A stretch of DNA of 64,000 bases from Leptospira sp. (GTDB lineage: Bacteria > Spirochaetota > Leptospiria > Leptospirales > Leptospiraceae): positions 248,001 through 312,000 of the forward strand of contig JAPZTS010000001.1 in NCBI GenBank assembly GCA_027533185.1, written 5' to 3'. Shown here in pieces: positions 56,755-64,000 of the stretch. The notes under the pieces were generated by a model, which did no database searches, was not told the DNA's origin, and was given only the letters and a program-made list of their open reading frames with translations. The translations under genes and the position numbers were made by a program. Position 1 is the first letter of the stretch. Each line of letters begins with the position of its first letter.

Positions 56755-57408
56755 ATGGCAACGAAAAAATCATCACGAGCAGCAAAGAAAAAAACTGCCC
56801 CTAAAAAAGCGGCAAAAAAGCCAGCAAGCGCTTCCAAAGCACAGAATGTAAAGAAAGAACAGACATTGTTCTTTGCAAATGACGAATCAGCGCAAGCAAG
56901 TCTCCAGTCACCGGTTCCTGCTTCAGAATCATCCGAAACTTCTGAAAAAGAAGCAAGCAACGGTGTTTACATGTTCCTCGTGCTAGCGGGGGTTCTAGCA
57001 ATTGCATATTTGGGATATTCCAAATGGCAAAACTCGAAAAAGGAACCTGTAGCAGTCGAAACCAAACAAGAAGTAACTGCACCGAAGGCGGAAGAAAAAC
57101 CAGTCGTTGAGGAAACTAAAAGCGAGGAAGTTGCTACACCATCGGCTGGATTTTTAACTGACAAAATTTCTAGCAAGAAATGGAATGATGCAGCATCCTA
57201 TTGCAAATCGATTGGAGGAAACCTTCCAACCAAACAAGAGTTGGTGGATTTCGCTAAATCGGCGCCAGCAAAATTGAAAGAGAACACGGACAAGTATTGG
57301 ACTAGTATGGAAGACGGGAAGAAAAGTGCGTTCGCAACACGACTTTCCAATGGAAAAACTAGCAGCTTGACAAAGGTTACAGAAACAAAAGTTCTCTGTA
57401 AAAATTAA
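56755..57408 (+). CDS. Single-pass membrane protein with Lys/Ala-rich N-terminal tail and Lcl/DUF1566-like C-terminal domain
   Basis: I start at ATG 56755 (217 aa) with AAGGA at 56742-56746; the longer frame adds a low-complexity Lys/Phe tail. Residues 1-34 are Lys/Ala-rich (KKKTAPKKAAKKPASASK), like histone H1 or DNA-binding tails. Residues 71-88 are a membrane helix, then a Glu/Lys/Val linker, and from about residue 135 a domain with KKWNDAASYCKSIGGNLPTK, WTSMEDGKKSAFATRLSNG and a last Cys, resembling the Lcl/DUF1566 fold. The topology implies a basic cytoplasmic tail and an external domain. The role is unknown. Confidence 0.78.
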   Translation: MATKKSSRAAKKKTAPKKAAKKPASASKAQNVKKEQTLFFANDESAQASLQSPVPASESSETSEKEASNGVYMFLVLAGVLAIAYLGYSKWQNSKKEPVAVETKQEVTAPKAEEKPVVEETKSEEVATPSAGFLTDKISSKKWNDAASYCKSIGGNLPTKQELVDFAKSAPAKLKENTDKYWTSMEDGKKSAFATRLSNGKTSSLTKVTETKVLCKN

Positions 57409-58049
57409 TTTGAGTTAGATTGGATAGGGGCAAGTATTTCATTCCTGATTTTTAAAGCTAAGTCAGTGGAAGCAAATGGTTGCCCTTGTTCATTTGTAAG
57501 ATAAAAACTATCCTTTGCGCGCCCCGTTTTAGCGTCCGTTTCAATGGTGGCGCTCAGGATGTTTACATGATTTTGCATTAAAATTCTGGAAACATAGTAG
57601 AGAAGACCTCGTCCCGCACTCGATTCAAGATAAAGGCAAGTTTGCTGTTTGTCCGGTAGATCGCTGAAAATGAATTCTGGATTTTCTCGGAAAAAGGTTC
57701 CAATTGCTGGTTCCTGGATCTGTAGCTTTTCTAAAATTTCTTCAAACTTTGTATTTTTTGAAAACAGAGAGTCCATCATCATTCCCAATTGAAAGGCAGC
57801 TTTGGTCGTATCCTGGCCTTCCGCTTGCAAGATAAAGGAATCGATCGTGTATTCTATTCCATTTTCATGTGTCGTCGAAAGCTCTCCAGATAGAATGTCC
57901 AATTTTAAGGCATAAATAATAGTCGCTATACGGTGGAAAGTTCCAATTTGTGTTGAATCGGTTTTAAGCGAAATTAAGATATTGTCTTTTTCTCGTTTGT
58001 ATTGGAACTCAATCAATGCTTTCGTTGCTCTTTCCCATCGATTGTACAC
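57405..58049 (-). CDS. ACT-domain-like protein, GlnD-type ACT repeats
   Basis: The 214-residue protein seems to contain two ACT-like units: NILISLKTDSTQIGTFHRIATIIYALKLDILSGELST, then TCLYLESSAGRGLLYYVSRILMQNHVNILSATIET followed by FYLTNEQGQPF. This wording is like the C-terminal ACT pair of GlnD (family form DRPGLLxxIxxxLxxxxLxIxxAxIxT), but the nucleotidyltransferase and HD domains are absent. It might sense a small molecule such as glutamine. It converges with the Lys/Ala-tailed gene (4-nt overlap). Confidence 0.72.
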   Translation of the reverse strand: MYNRWERATKALIEFQYKREKDNILISLKTDSTQIGTFHRIATIIYALKLDILSGELSTTHENGIEYTIDSFILQAEGQDTTKAAFQLGMMMDSLFSKNTKFEEILEKLQIQEPAIGTFFRENPEFIFSDLPDKQQTCLYLESSAGRGLLYYVSRILMQNHVNILSATIETDAKTGRAKDSFYLTNEQGQPFASTDLALKIRNEILAPIQSNSN

Positions 58050-58093
58050 ATCTCAAATAAATTTCAATCAAAAGCTTTTAAGAAAATGAGCCG

Positions 58094-59377
58094 ATGATAA
58101 GAAAAGACGATATGAAAAAGGTCTTAGGATTCATAATTCTGCTTACTTTGGCAACGATTTTACATTCTCAAGAAGAAAGTAATGAAGAGTCACCATTCGC
58201 GACGACATCAAAATCCACGATGTTATGGAAAGGTGATGTTGTTGGTGTTTATAAAAATAGAATGTGGATTAAGGTTCGAATCTATCGAAACCAAAAGATT
58301 AGTAAACTATCACTGAAAGAATTAAAAGGTAAATTCACCGAAAAGAAAGAATACCCCGTTTTTCAGAAAAGCACCGAGATTCTTCAAGGAACGTTTCTTG
58401 TACGAGAGACAATCTTTGAAGAAAAGAATATCAATAGTAAGAATCAGTTTTTTGAGATTGTTTTGGTTGGAGATTATTTACCGGATTCCAATTCAAAGAT
58501 TAAAGAAGTAACCACAGACACATATATTGCTAGTTTTATCCAAGAAGATTTTTATAGAGAGCCAGATGCCTTTTTTAAAGGCAGATACACTCCGCCTAGG
58601 AAATCAATTTTTCATAATAAAGATAGAAAAGAGATGGTTTTAGTCTCGCGAGGTCTTTTTTTGTATGGTCAAGGAACGGATCCTGTCAGTGATAACTTTA
58701 ACCCTTATTTTCTAGACCCAAAGACATCAACTTTAAAGGAAATTCCTTCCTTCTACATTGACAAGTATGAAGTTACTAATGCTGAATATTCTTATTTTTT
58801 AAAACAGACAAACACTGCTCCGCCTCCTCATTGGATTGGGGGCAGATTTCCTTCCGGCGAAGATGATCTCCCTGTCATTCATTTAACCTTTCGTGAAGTA
58901 GAAAAATATGCCGCCTGGGCTGGGAAAAGAATACCAAATGAATTTGAATGGGAAAAGGCAGCTCGAGGGCCAGGCGTAATTGAATATGTAAATAGAGATG
59001 AAAGTTTAGGGTATCAGATAATCGCTACAAAATATCCTCATGGTGATGAATTCGATCCGCTCTACTGCGTTACAAGAGAATCGAAAGTGGAAAAGCCCGT
59101 ATCTGTCTATGAACTTTCTACTGAAGGTAGCAGTCCGTATGGAGCCATCGGTATGTGTGGCAATGCACCTGAGTGGACCTCTAGTTATTATGAACTCTAT
59201 CCAGGTCACCATATCAAAAACTTTGCATTTGGAAAAATCTATAAAGTCATCAGAGGAGGTGGGTTTTCAGAATCGGCAAAACATTCTAGTGCGATTGCAA
59301 GATCTTATGGCGGAATACCAAATTTAGGAGAGGATAGACGAGCTGGTTTTCGATTGGTTGTGGATTATAGAGACTAG
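58094..59377 (+). CDS. Secreted formylglycine-generating-enzyme (FGE/SUMF1)-fold protein
   Basis: The 427-residue precursor has a signal peptide (VLGFIILLTLATILHSQ). The N-terminal ~180 residues are unrecognised. The C-terminal ~210 follow the FGE-sulfatase fold: FYIDKYEVTNAEYSYFL, LPVIHLTFREVEKYAAWAGKRIPNEFEWEKAARG, GMCGNAPEWTSSYYE (family form DMxGNVWEW, altered) and VIRGGGFSE with RRAGFRLV. The FGE catalytic Cys pair is not evident, so it may bind ligands rather than oxidise Cys. ATG 58112 is an alternative start. The stop overlaps marR (-) by 4 nt. Confidence 0.83.
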   Translation: MIRKDDMKKVLGFIILLTLATILHSQEESNEESPFATTSKSTMLWKGDVVGVYKNRMWIKVRIYRNQKISKLSLKELKGKFTEKKEYPVFQKSTEILQGTFLVRETIFEEKNINSKNQFFEIVLVGDYLPDSNSKIKEVTTDTYIASFIQEDFYREPDAFFKGRYTPPRKSIFHNKDRKEMVLVSRGLFLYGQGTDPVSDNFNPYFLDPKTSTLKEIPSFYIDKYEVTNAEYSYFLKQTNTAPPPHWIGGRFPSGEDDLPVIHLTFREVEKYAAWAGKRIPNEFEWEKAARGPGVIEYVNRDESLGYQIIATKYPHGDEFDPLYCVTRESKVEKPVSVYELSTEGSSPYGAIGMCGNAPEWTSSYYELYPGHHIKNFAFGKIYKVIRGGGFSESAKHSSAIARSYGGIPNLGEDRRAGFRLVVDYRD

Positions 59378-59826
59378 TTTGGTTCTTTTTTACCTAATTT
59401 TTTACAAAGTTTAGCCAACAATTCCTGTTCTTCGGGAGTGAGATTACTGAATTCATTTGTAATTCGTTTTACATGATCTGGAAAAATTTGTTCAATTAAT
59501 TTTTTCCCATTTGTTGTTAGATGGACTGTTATATACCTTCTGTCTTCGACGCCACGAACTCTTTCTACTAAATTCCTTTTCTCCAAGTTGTCAATAACGA
59601 GCGTTATATTACCTGTACTTTTTAGAATTTTCCCTCCCAGTTCCTTTTGGCAAAGAGGGCCAAGATGGTATAAAGTTTCTAGAACTCCAAACTGGCTTTC
59701 CGAAATCTGGCTTTTGGAAAACTCAGCTGTCACTCTCGATGAGAGAGACTCGGATGCCCTTTTGAGCTTAATAAAGGCATCGAGAGCTTGGATTTCTTTT
59801 TTGGAACCTTTGAATTTAGTGCCCAT
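59374..59826 (-). CDS. MarR-family transcriptional regulator
   Basis: The 150-residue protein is a MarR-type winged helix: SESQFGVLETLYHLGPLCQKELGGKILKSTGNITLVIDNLEKRNLVERVRGVEDRRYITVHLT, with the wing DRR and the usual helices. These dimers repress nearby genes and release DNA on ligand binding or oxidation; no Cys sensor is apparent near the N-terminus. It lies 58 bp after the DUF4139 gene on the same strand. A palindrome before DUF4139/mtnP (61339-61356) could be its operator. Confidence 0.9.
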   Translation of the reverse strand: MGTKFKGSKKEIQALDAFIKLKRASESLSSRVTAEFSKSQISESQFGVLETLYHLGPLCQKELGGKILKSTGNITLVIDNLEKRNLVERVRGVEDRRYITVHLTTNGKKLIEQIFPDHVKRITNEFSNLTPEEQELLAKLCKKLGKKEPN

Positions 59827-59884
59827 TAGTTTAATATCAAATTATCAAGGCTTAAAGGAATCGTCAAGCCCTTTCCAATTGAAA

Positions 59885-61318
59885 TTAATAGTATTTCGTC
59901 TCGACAGTATATTCAACGTTTACCACTTCATTGGGCTTAACTGGTACGTCGACATAGGCTCTTGTCGCTGACTCTTTCGTAAATTTATAATTGCTTTTTG
60001 TAATCGTCCAATCCCCGTATAAACTTGCATAGAATCGAACTTCAATAGCTTCTTTTTTACGATTTCGTATTTCGGCTGAATAGGATGATTTATCTCCACG
60101 GGAGATTTTAAAACTTTCTTGCGATAGCTTTTTGCCATTTGCAACAACATCAAAAGCTTGGCCAGTCGTGATTTTTACTTCTTCATTTTCGGGTGTATGG
60201 TCGATTGTGTCTTCACCTAAAAGTTGTTGGCGACCTTTTGAGTCAGCCTTAAAAACTCGCACCACTCCACTTGGAAGAGGTCGTCCTAAATTATTCTTTT
60301 TCGCATTTTTGAAGATATATTTTACGTTTGCATTGTTGAAATTTTTTTCATTGCCTTCATACATAGGGAGATTTTCGAATACAAAGTATTTTTTAATTTC
60401 TACACCTTCTGATTGGAAAAGCTGCACTTGTTTTGTTTGGTTATAACCAATATTTGTTGGTTGATCGAGGGTATAGAGATAGTATTCGGAAAGATTCTCT
60501 TGTGCAAATTCAGGAGCGCTATCGTTGGCTTCATACTCTTTCATAACCGACTTTTTGGAGACACGGAGGGATTGTTGGTATTCATTGCGGTTAGATATCA
60601 GTTGAACCTTTCCTGCAACTAATTGGAGAGTTGCTTGGTTATATTCCGTTCCTGATTGGTTTGTAAGTGTGACCCAAGAATTCAAACCGCAAATCGATTC
60701 ATCTTTATCAAGAACTAAGATATAATCAGCGGACCAACCTAGACCTTGGGTTTGATACGATACTTCCAAATTTTGAGCTTTCTCTGTCTCATTCTTCAAT
60801 TTCCAAACTAATGTCGGTTTAGCGAATAGATTTTCTGGAATCGTAGGAACTGTTACCCTGCCGTCATAACCTAATGAAATCTCATTCCCTATTTTATAAA
60901 CGGGACTTCCATTATTTGCGATCAGTGTGGCTTTGATCGATGATTCCTTCTTTTCGGTTTCTCGATAGAGAGTTACCTCTTTGCCGATATATTTGTCCAT
61001 CAGACGAGAAGGCGAGATAAGGTCGTATTCATAATTCTGCTCAAAAACAGTGAGTTTTTTTGAGTCCTCACCTTTAACACGAACCGTCTGAGGGATAATC
61101 TGCGCGGGGACATCTTCAAATCTAAGTGTTCGGATTCCTTTCGGAAGGTTTATATTTCGAGTCTCGCGAACAAGTCCGATCCCTCCATTGTAGATAGTGA
61201 CACTTAATGATTTTTGATCTTCGTTTGTAGATTGATCAAAACTGGGGTTCGATATCGTCGGATTAGCAATCGATACTAGGATCAAAAGGTTTAAAAGGAA
61301 AAGAAGTTTAGATTTCAT
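59885..61318 (-). CDS. Secreted DUF4139-family protein
   Basis: ATG 61318 with AGGA upstream gives a 477-residue precursor with a signal peptide (KLLFLLNLLILVSIANP). The mature protein follows the DUF4139 pattern: VTIYNGGIGLVRETRNINLPKGIRTLRFEDVPAQIIPQTVRV, then VSYQTQGLGWSADYILVLD (the well-conserved GLxWxAxYxL), WVTLTNQSGTEYNQATLQLVAGKV, and the C-terminal VDVPVKPNEVVNVEYTVETKY. The family is widespread in the envelope but has no firm biochemical role. It is divergent from mtnP and upstream of marR. Confidence 0.87.
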   Translation of the reverse strand: MKSKLLFLLNLLILVSIANPTISNPSFDQSTNEDQKSLSVTIYNGGIGLVRETRNINLPKGIRTLRFEDVPAQIIPQTVRVKGEDSKKLTVFEQNYEYDLISPSRLMDKYIGKEVTLYRETEKKESSIKATLIANNGSPVYKIGNEISLGYDGRVTVPTIPENLFAKPTLVWKLKNETEKAQNLEVSYQTQGLGWSADYILVLDKDESICGLNSWVTLTNQSGTEYNQATLQLVAGKVQLISNRNEYQQSLRVSKKSVMKEYEANDSAPEFAQENLSEYYLYTLDQPTNIGYNQTKQVQLFQSEGVEIKKYFVFENLPMYEGNEKNFNNANVKYIFKNAKKNNLGRPLPSGVVRVFKADSKGRQQLLGEDTIDHTPENEEVKITTGQAFDVVANGKKLSQESFKISRGDKSSYSAEIRNRKKEAIEVRFYASLYGDWTITKSNYKFTKESATRAYVDVPVKPNEVVNVEYTVETKYY

Positions 61319-61338
61319 AAAGGATTTCCTCAAGCAAA

Positions 61339-61356
61339 GCTCAAGTCTTTCGTTTT
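61339..61356. promoter_or_regulatory. Palindrome between divergent DUF4139 and mtnP genes
   Basis: TTCGTTTT and AAAACGAA form a perfect 8-bp inverted repeat with a 2-bp centre, in the 94-bp divergent gap, 20 bp upstream of the DUF4139 ATG. The size and symmetry suit a dimeric regulator such as MarR; this is inference. Confidence 0.5.
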
Positions 61357-61412
61357 AAAAAACGAATGCAACTAAAAACAGAACAAAAAAACTGCACACA
61401 AAGAGGATTCAT

Positions 61413-62276
61413 ATGTCAAAATCAGTCAAAATCGGTGTGATCGGTGGAACAGGTTTATATTCCATCGATGGTATGGAAATTTTGGAAGAAGTCTATCCTG
61501 ACACTCCCTGGGGAAAACCTTCAGACAAAATCACAATTGGTCGATTCAAAGGAAAAGAAATTGCATTTCTTCCTCGCCATGGCAAGGGTCATTTTTTAAA
61601 TCCAAGTGAAGTACCGGTCAGAGCGAATATTGCCGCCTTAAAAGCATTAGGCGTTGAAGAGATTATTGCATTCAGCTCTGTGGGAAGCCTTCGAGAAGAA
61701 ATTGCTCCCCGAGACTTTGTAATTCCTTCTCAAATCATTGATAGAACAAAGTCAAGACCAGCTACTTTTTTTGAAAATGGTATGGTAGCTCATGCACCAT
61801 TTGCTGATCCGTTTTCCTTTGGACTTGCAAAAAAAGTAGAAAAGGCTGCGTCATCTATCGAACTTAAAATTCACACAAATAAGACTTTGGTTTGTATGGA
61901 AGGTCCCCTCTTCTCGACAAGGGCAGAATCTCATATGTATCGTTCTTGGGGTGCAGATATCATAAACATGACCGTACTTCCGGAAGCAAAACTCGCTAGA
62001 GAAGCCGAAATTTTATACCAAATGGTTTGTATGTCGACGGACTATGACTGCTGGAAAGAGGATGAAGAACATGTTACATTGGAGATGGTATTACAAAACT
62101 TAGGACAAAACGCTGAGACAGCTAAACGACTGTTATCTGCTCTTGTAGATCACCTAGGTGTTTCGGATGATACGTCACTGGTTGGATCAACGAAATTTTC
62201 TCTCGTAACATCTGAGGAAAAAAGAAATCCAGAACAGATACAGAAGTTAAAATACTTATTTCCGACTTATTTTTAA
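61413..62276 (+). CDS. mtnP: S-methyl-5'-thioadenosine phosphorylase
   Basis: MtnP cleaves methylthioadenosine to adenine and methylthioribose-1-phosphate for methionine and purine salvage. The 287-residue protein has IGVIGGTGLYSIDGME, FLPRHGKGHFLNPSEVPVRANI (phosphate/ribose site), FSSVGSLREEIAPRDFVIP, MEGPLFSTRAES and NMTVLPEAKLAREAEI with STDYDCWK, the MTA-type wording (DYDxW). RBS AGAGGA precedes the ATG. It is divergent from DUF4139, and its stop is 14 nt from the convergent STAS gene. Confidence 0.95.
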   Translation: MSKSVKIGVIGGTGLYSIDGMEILEEVYPDTPWGKPSDKITIGRFKGKEIAFLPRHGKGHFLNPSEVPVRANIAALKALGVEEIIAFSSVGSLREEIAPRDFVIPSQIIDRTKSRPATFFENGMVAHAPFADPFSFGLAKKVEKAASSIELKIHTNKTLVCMEGPLFSTRAESHMYRSWGADIINMTVLPEAKLAREAEILYQMVCMSTDYDCWKEDEEHVTLEMVLQNLGQNAETAKRLLSALVDHLGVSDDTSLVGSTKFSLVTSEEKRNPEQIQKLKYLFPTYF

Positions 62277-62290
62277 ATTAGATACGTTTT

Positions 62291-62683
62291 TTAAATATTT
62301 TGAGAAGCAGACTCTAGAGTCGGAAAAATTTGAAGAAGGCTTTTTAGTTTTGTCAATTCTAGTACATAACGTACTTTTTCTGAGGGAGAGACAAGGCGTA
62401 TAAAGCCTTTATTTTTAGAAATTCTCGAGTGTATTCCCAAACATACGCCCAGACCAGAGCTGTCAATATAACTGACTTGTTCGAAATTCAAGAAAAAATA
62501 AAGTATTCCTTTCGAGATAAGATTTTCAAGGTTTTCTTTTATCGCTTGTGAATTGTATAGATTGATTTCGCCGGAAAGTTCAAAAAGGATTGAACCAGGG
62601 GGAAGAGGTACGTGTTTCTGTTGGATCACTTCCATTTTGAAGTCACCACTTTCGATAGAGTATTCGTCCCAATTCTCGATCAT
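62291..62683 (-). CDS. STAS-domain protein (anti-sigma-factor antagonist type)
   Basis: Single STAS domain of 130 residues: ILFELSGEINLYNSQAIKENLENL, then YFFLNFEQVSYIDSSGLGVCLGI, in which Ser of DSSG is the canonical phosphorylation site. It is closer to the SpoIIAA pattern than the 54.9-kb STAS protein. It overlaps galK by 4 nt, so it is co-translated with galactokinase, an odd partnership. No matching kinase or phosphatase is in the window. Confidence 0.9.
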   Translation of the reverse strand: MIENWDEYSIESGDFKMEVIQQKHVPLPPGSILFELSGEINLYNSQAIKENLENLISKGILYFFLNFEQVSYIDSSGLGVCLGIHSRISKNKGFIRLVSPSEKVRYVLELTKLKSLLQIFPTLESASQNI

Positions 62684-63849
62684 TTACTTACTTCTCTAAC
62701 TCCGTCAGAAATCTCAAACTTATAGAAGTTTAATGGAAGCCCATACTTTTGTTGATAACTTTTTTTGATTTGTGGCTCCATTTGTGAAAAATTTTCCTTT
62801 TTGTCCAGCACTAAGAGACACCCACCAAACCCGCCTCCAATCATCCTAGCACCAATTACTCCGAGAGATTTGAGAGAATCTGCCAAGAAATCCATTTCTT
62901 CACAGGAAACTTCAAAATTTTTGGATAAGGAGGCATGGGCTTCAAACAATTTCTCACCAACCAAAATGAAATCCCCTTTTTCTAGACCTTGGATGACTTG
63001 TTTGGTTCTTTCGCGTTCGGACAAAACATGTTTAGTCCTTTTGATTTCATTTTCTGTCAGACCATAAGACAGAAGTTCGTCTGTCTTAATGTTTATTTCA
63101 TATAAGTTCTGGTATTGCGGATTTTTTTTCTGTATCTTCTTAAGAGCAGCTTCGCATTCTTCTCGTCTCGTATTGTAGGCACTATCCTTTAGGCTATGCT
63201 TTACATTAGAATTGATAAGGTAGAATTCACAATCACCAAGGTCAAAGTTGTGATATGTAAATTTCAGCGAATCAGTATTAAGCGAAAGACAATGGTTTTT
63301 TTTCCCATGTGCTATTACAAATTGATCCATAATTCCACATTTTGTTCCAACAAAATGATTCTCCGCCTTTTGACCAATTAGAGAGATTTCCTCTTTTGAT
63401 AAACCAAGAGAAAAGATACCGCTAACAGCGAAACCTACAACTACTTCTAATGCAGCAGAAGAAGAAAGTCCAGCTCCTTGAGGAATGTCTCCATCGATGA
63501 GCAGATCAAATCCAGGAATCGAGTTTCCAAGCTTCTCTATTTCAACAAGAACCCCTAAAATATAATCAGCCCAATGTGAATTGGGAAGAGGAGAAAATGG
63601 ATGTTTGACACTTACAGTTTGGGAGAAGGATACGGAATGAAATCTGTATTCATTCGAGTGGTTTGGTCGGATCCATACATCTACCGAAAAATCTATGGCT
63701 GCAGGAAGGACAATTCCGCCCAAATAATCGACGTGTTCACCAATGATATTGATTCGTGCTGGAGCTTGGAAATGCCTAACGGGTTCTCCATTTCTTCCAA
63801 ATATCTCCTCAAAAGAATTCAAATTTTCTTTACTTCTATTCAAACTCAC
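62680..63849 (-). CDS. galK: Galactokinase
   Basis: GalK phosphorylates galactose to galactose-1-phosphate (Leloir pathway). GHMP-kinase motifs: APARINIIGEHVDYLGGIVLPAAI (galactokinase signature), IDGDIPQGAGLSSSAALEVVVG (ATP loop), FVGTKCGIMDQFV with the catalytic Asp, and GARMIGGGFGGCLLVL. I prefer GTG 63849 (AAGGA 7 nt upstream; 389 aa) over a TTG at 63882. With the GH42 enzyme at 23 kb it implies galactoside use. It is divergent from the partial gene at 63893, with ~43 bp between starts. Confidence 0.94.
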   Translation of the reverse strand: MSLNRSKENLNSFEEIFGRNGEPVRHFQAPARINIIGEHVDYLGGIVLPAAIDFSVDVWIRPNHSNEYRFHSVSFSQTVSVKHPFSPLPNSHWADYILGVLVEIEKLGNSIPGFDLLIDGDIPQGAGLSSSAALEVVVGFAVSGIFSLGLSKEEISLIGQKAENHFVGTKCGIMDQFVIAHGKKNHCLSLNTDSLKFTYHNFDLGDCEFYLINSNVKHSLKDSAYNTRREECEAALKKIQKKNPQYQNLYEINIKTDELLSYGLTENEIKRTKHVLSERERTKQVIQGLEKGDFILVGEKLFEAHASLSKNFEVSCEEMDFLADSLKSLGVIGARMIGGGFGGCLLVLDKKENFSQMEPQIKKSYQQKYGLPLNFYKFEISDGVREVSK

Positions 63850-63892
63850 TTCATTTTCCTTAAGAAGCAATAATCTCAACAAGGACTATCTC

Positions 63893-64000
63893 ATGTCGAA
63901 TCTAAAAATATCAGATCGTTTTGTGAAACGTTTTGTCAGTGAACTTGATTTTCAAAAGACTCTAGAAGAAGCAGAAACTGCTAGGAAGACTCTTTTGGCT
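63893..64000 (+). CDS. Start of an unidentified gene (truncated by window end)
   Basis: An open frame begins ATG 63893 with AAGGA at 63881-63885 and runs off the window. The 36 visible residues (MSNLKISDRFVKRFVSELD...) are charged, without a signal peptide, and too few to assign. It is divergent from galK, so it could belong to sugar metabolism, but this is a guess. Confidence 0.7.
   Translation, partial: MSNLKISDRFVKRFVSELDFQKTLEEAETARKTLLA

Overview
The window is the replication-origin end of a spirochaete main chromosome, almost certainly Leptospira. The evidence is the gene order dnaA (3' end) - candidate oriC - dnaN - recF - dciA-like - gyrB - gyrA, followed closely by a homologue of the leptospiral lipoprotein LipL21, together with many secreted lipoproteins carrying loose spirochaetal lipoboxes (LNTC, FTNC, LLGC, SFAC, VVSC). 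A GH42 beta-galactosidase and a galactokinase, both suggesting galactoside use, fit a free-living (saprophytic) species better than a host-restricted one; that part is inference. I saw no insertion sequence, prophage, CRISPR array, rRNA or tRNA. The window is dense core chromosome with many 4-nt ATGA overlaps.

Layout. 1-9.4 kb: replication and topology block, then a tRNA-dihydrouridine synthase and a PilZ protein, closed by a bidirectional terminator. 9.5-14 kb: lipL21 with a near-consensus promoter, a secreted vWA-like protein overlapping a degenerate AAA+/Fis-type protein, and DNA polymerase III delta (holA). 14-19 kb: Maf, a small lipoprotein, an SDR, a YrdC-family protein, then two divergent lipoprotein genes (CapA-like and a type I phosphodiesterase) whose 5' ends overlap head to head. 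19-23.2 kb (- strand): hslO-tsaE-tsaB-rnr. 23.3-29 kb: GH42 beta-galactosidase, a translationally coupled protein of unknown function, an inositol-phosphatase-family protein, and trpE-trpG. 29-36 kb: envelope proteins, cysE with a 385-bp divergent leader region, and a coupled M50 protease / propeller protein / lipoprotein cluster. 36-41 kb: DegT-type aminotransferase, an adenosine deaminase with a long N-terminal extension, purB, fabG-like. 41-46 kb (- strand): an EAL protein, a degenerate receiver protein, an enoyl-CoA hydratase and an M23 peptidase. 46-54.9 kb: YeaQ-type membrane protein, YebC, acyl-CoA dehydrogenase, pabA-type amidotransferase, an MsbA-like ABC exporter, a stand-alone receiver, a HEAT-repeat lipoprotein and hflX. 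54.9-64 kb: STAS protein, homoserine dehydrogenase, a Lys/Ala-tailed membrane protein, ACT protein, FGE-like protein, MarR, DUF4139, mtnP, STAS, galK and the start of one more gene.

The genes cover DNA replication, tRNA modification (dus, YrdC family, tsaB, tsaE), tryptophan/folate, cysteine and threonine/methionine precursor synthesis, purine salvage (add, purB, mtnP), envelope maintenance and regulation. The observations most worth checking are: a 12-bp inverted repeat whose 3' arm contains the first base of the pabA GTG start; two genes (hflX and a lipoprotein at 35.1 kb) whose conserved or expected N-termini have no ATG/GTG/TTG and both fit an ATA start; the vWA-like/AAA+ pair; the head-to-head overlap of two signal-peptide coding regions; the receiver lacking its phospho-acceptor beside an EAL protein; and the ~105-residue N-terminal extension on adenosine deaminase. 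All calls come from reading the sequence; no database search was run.
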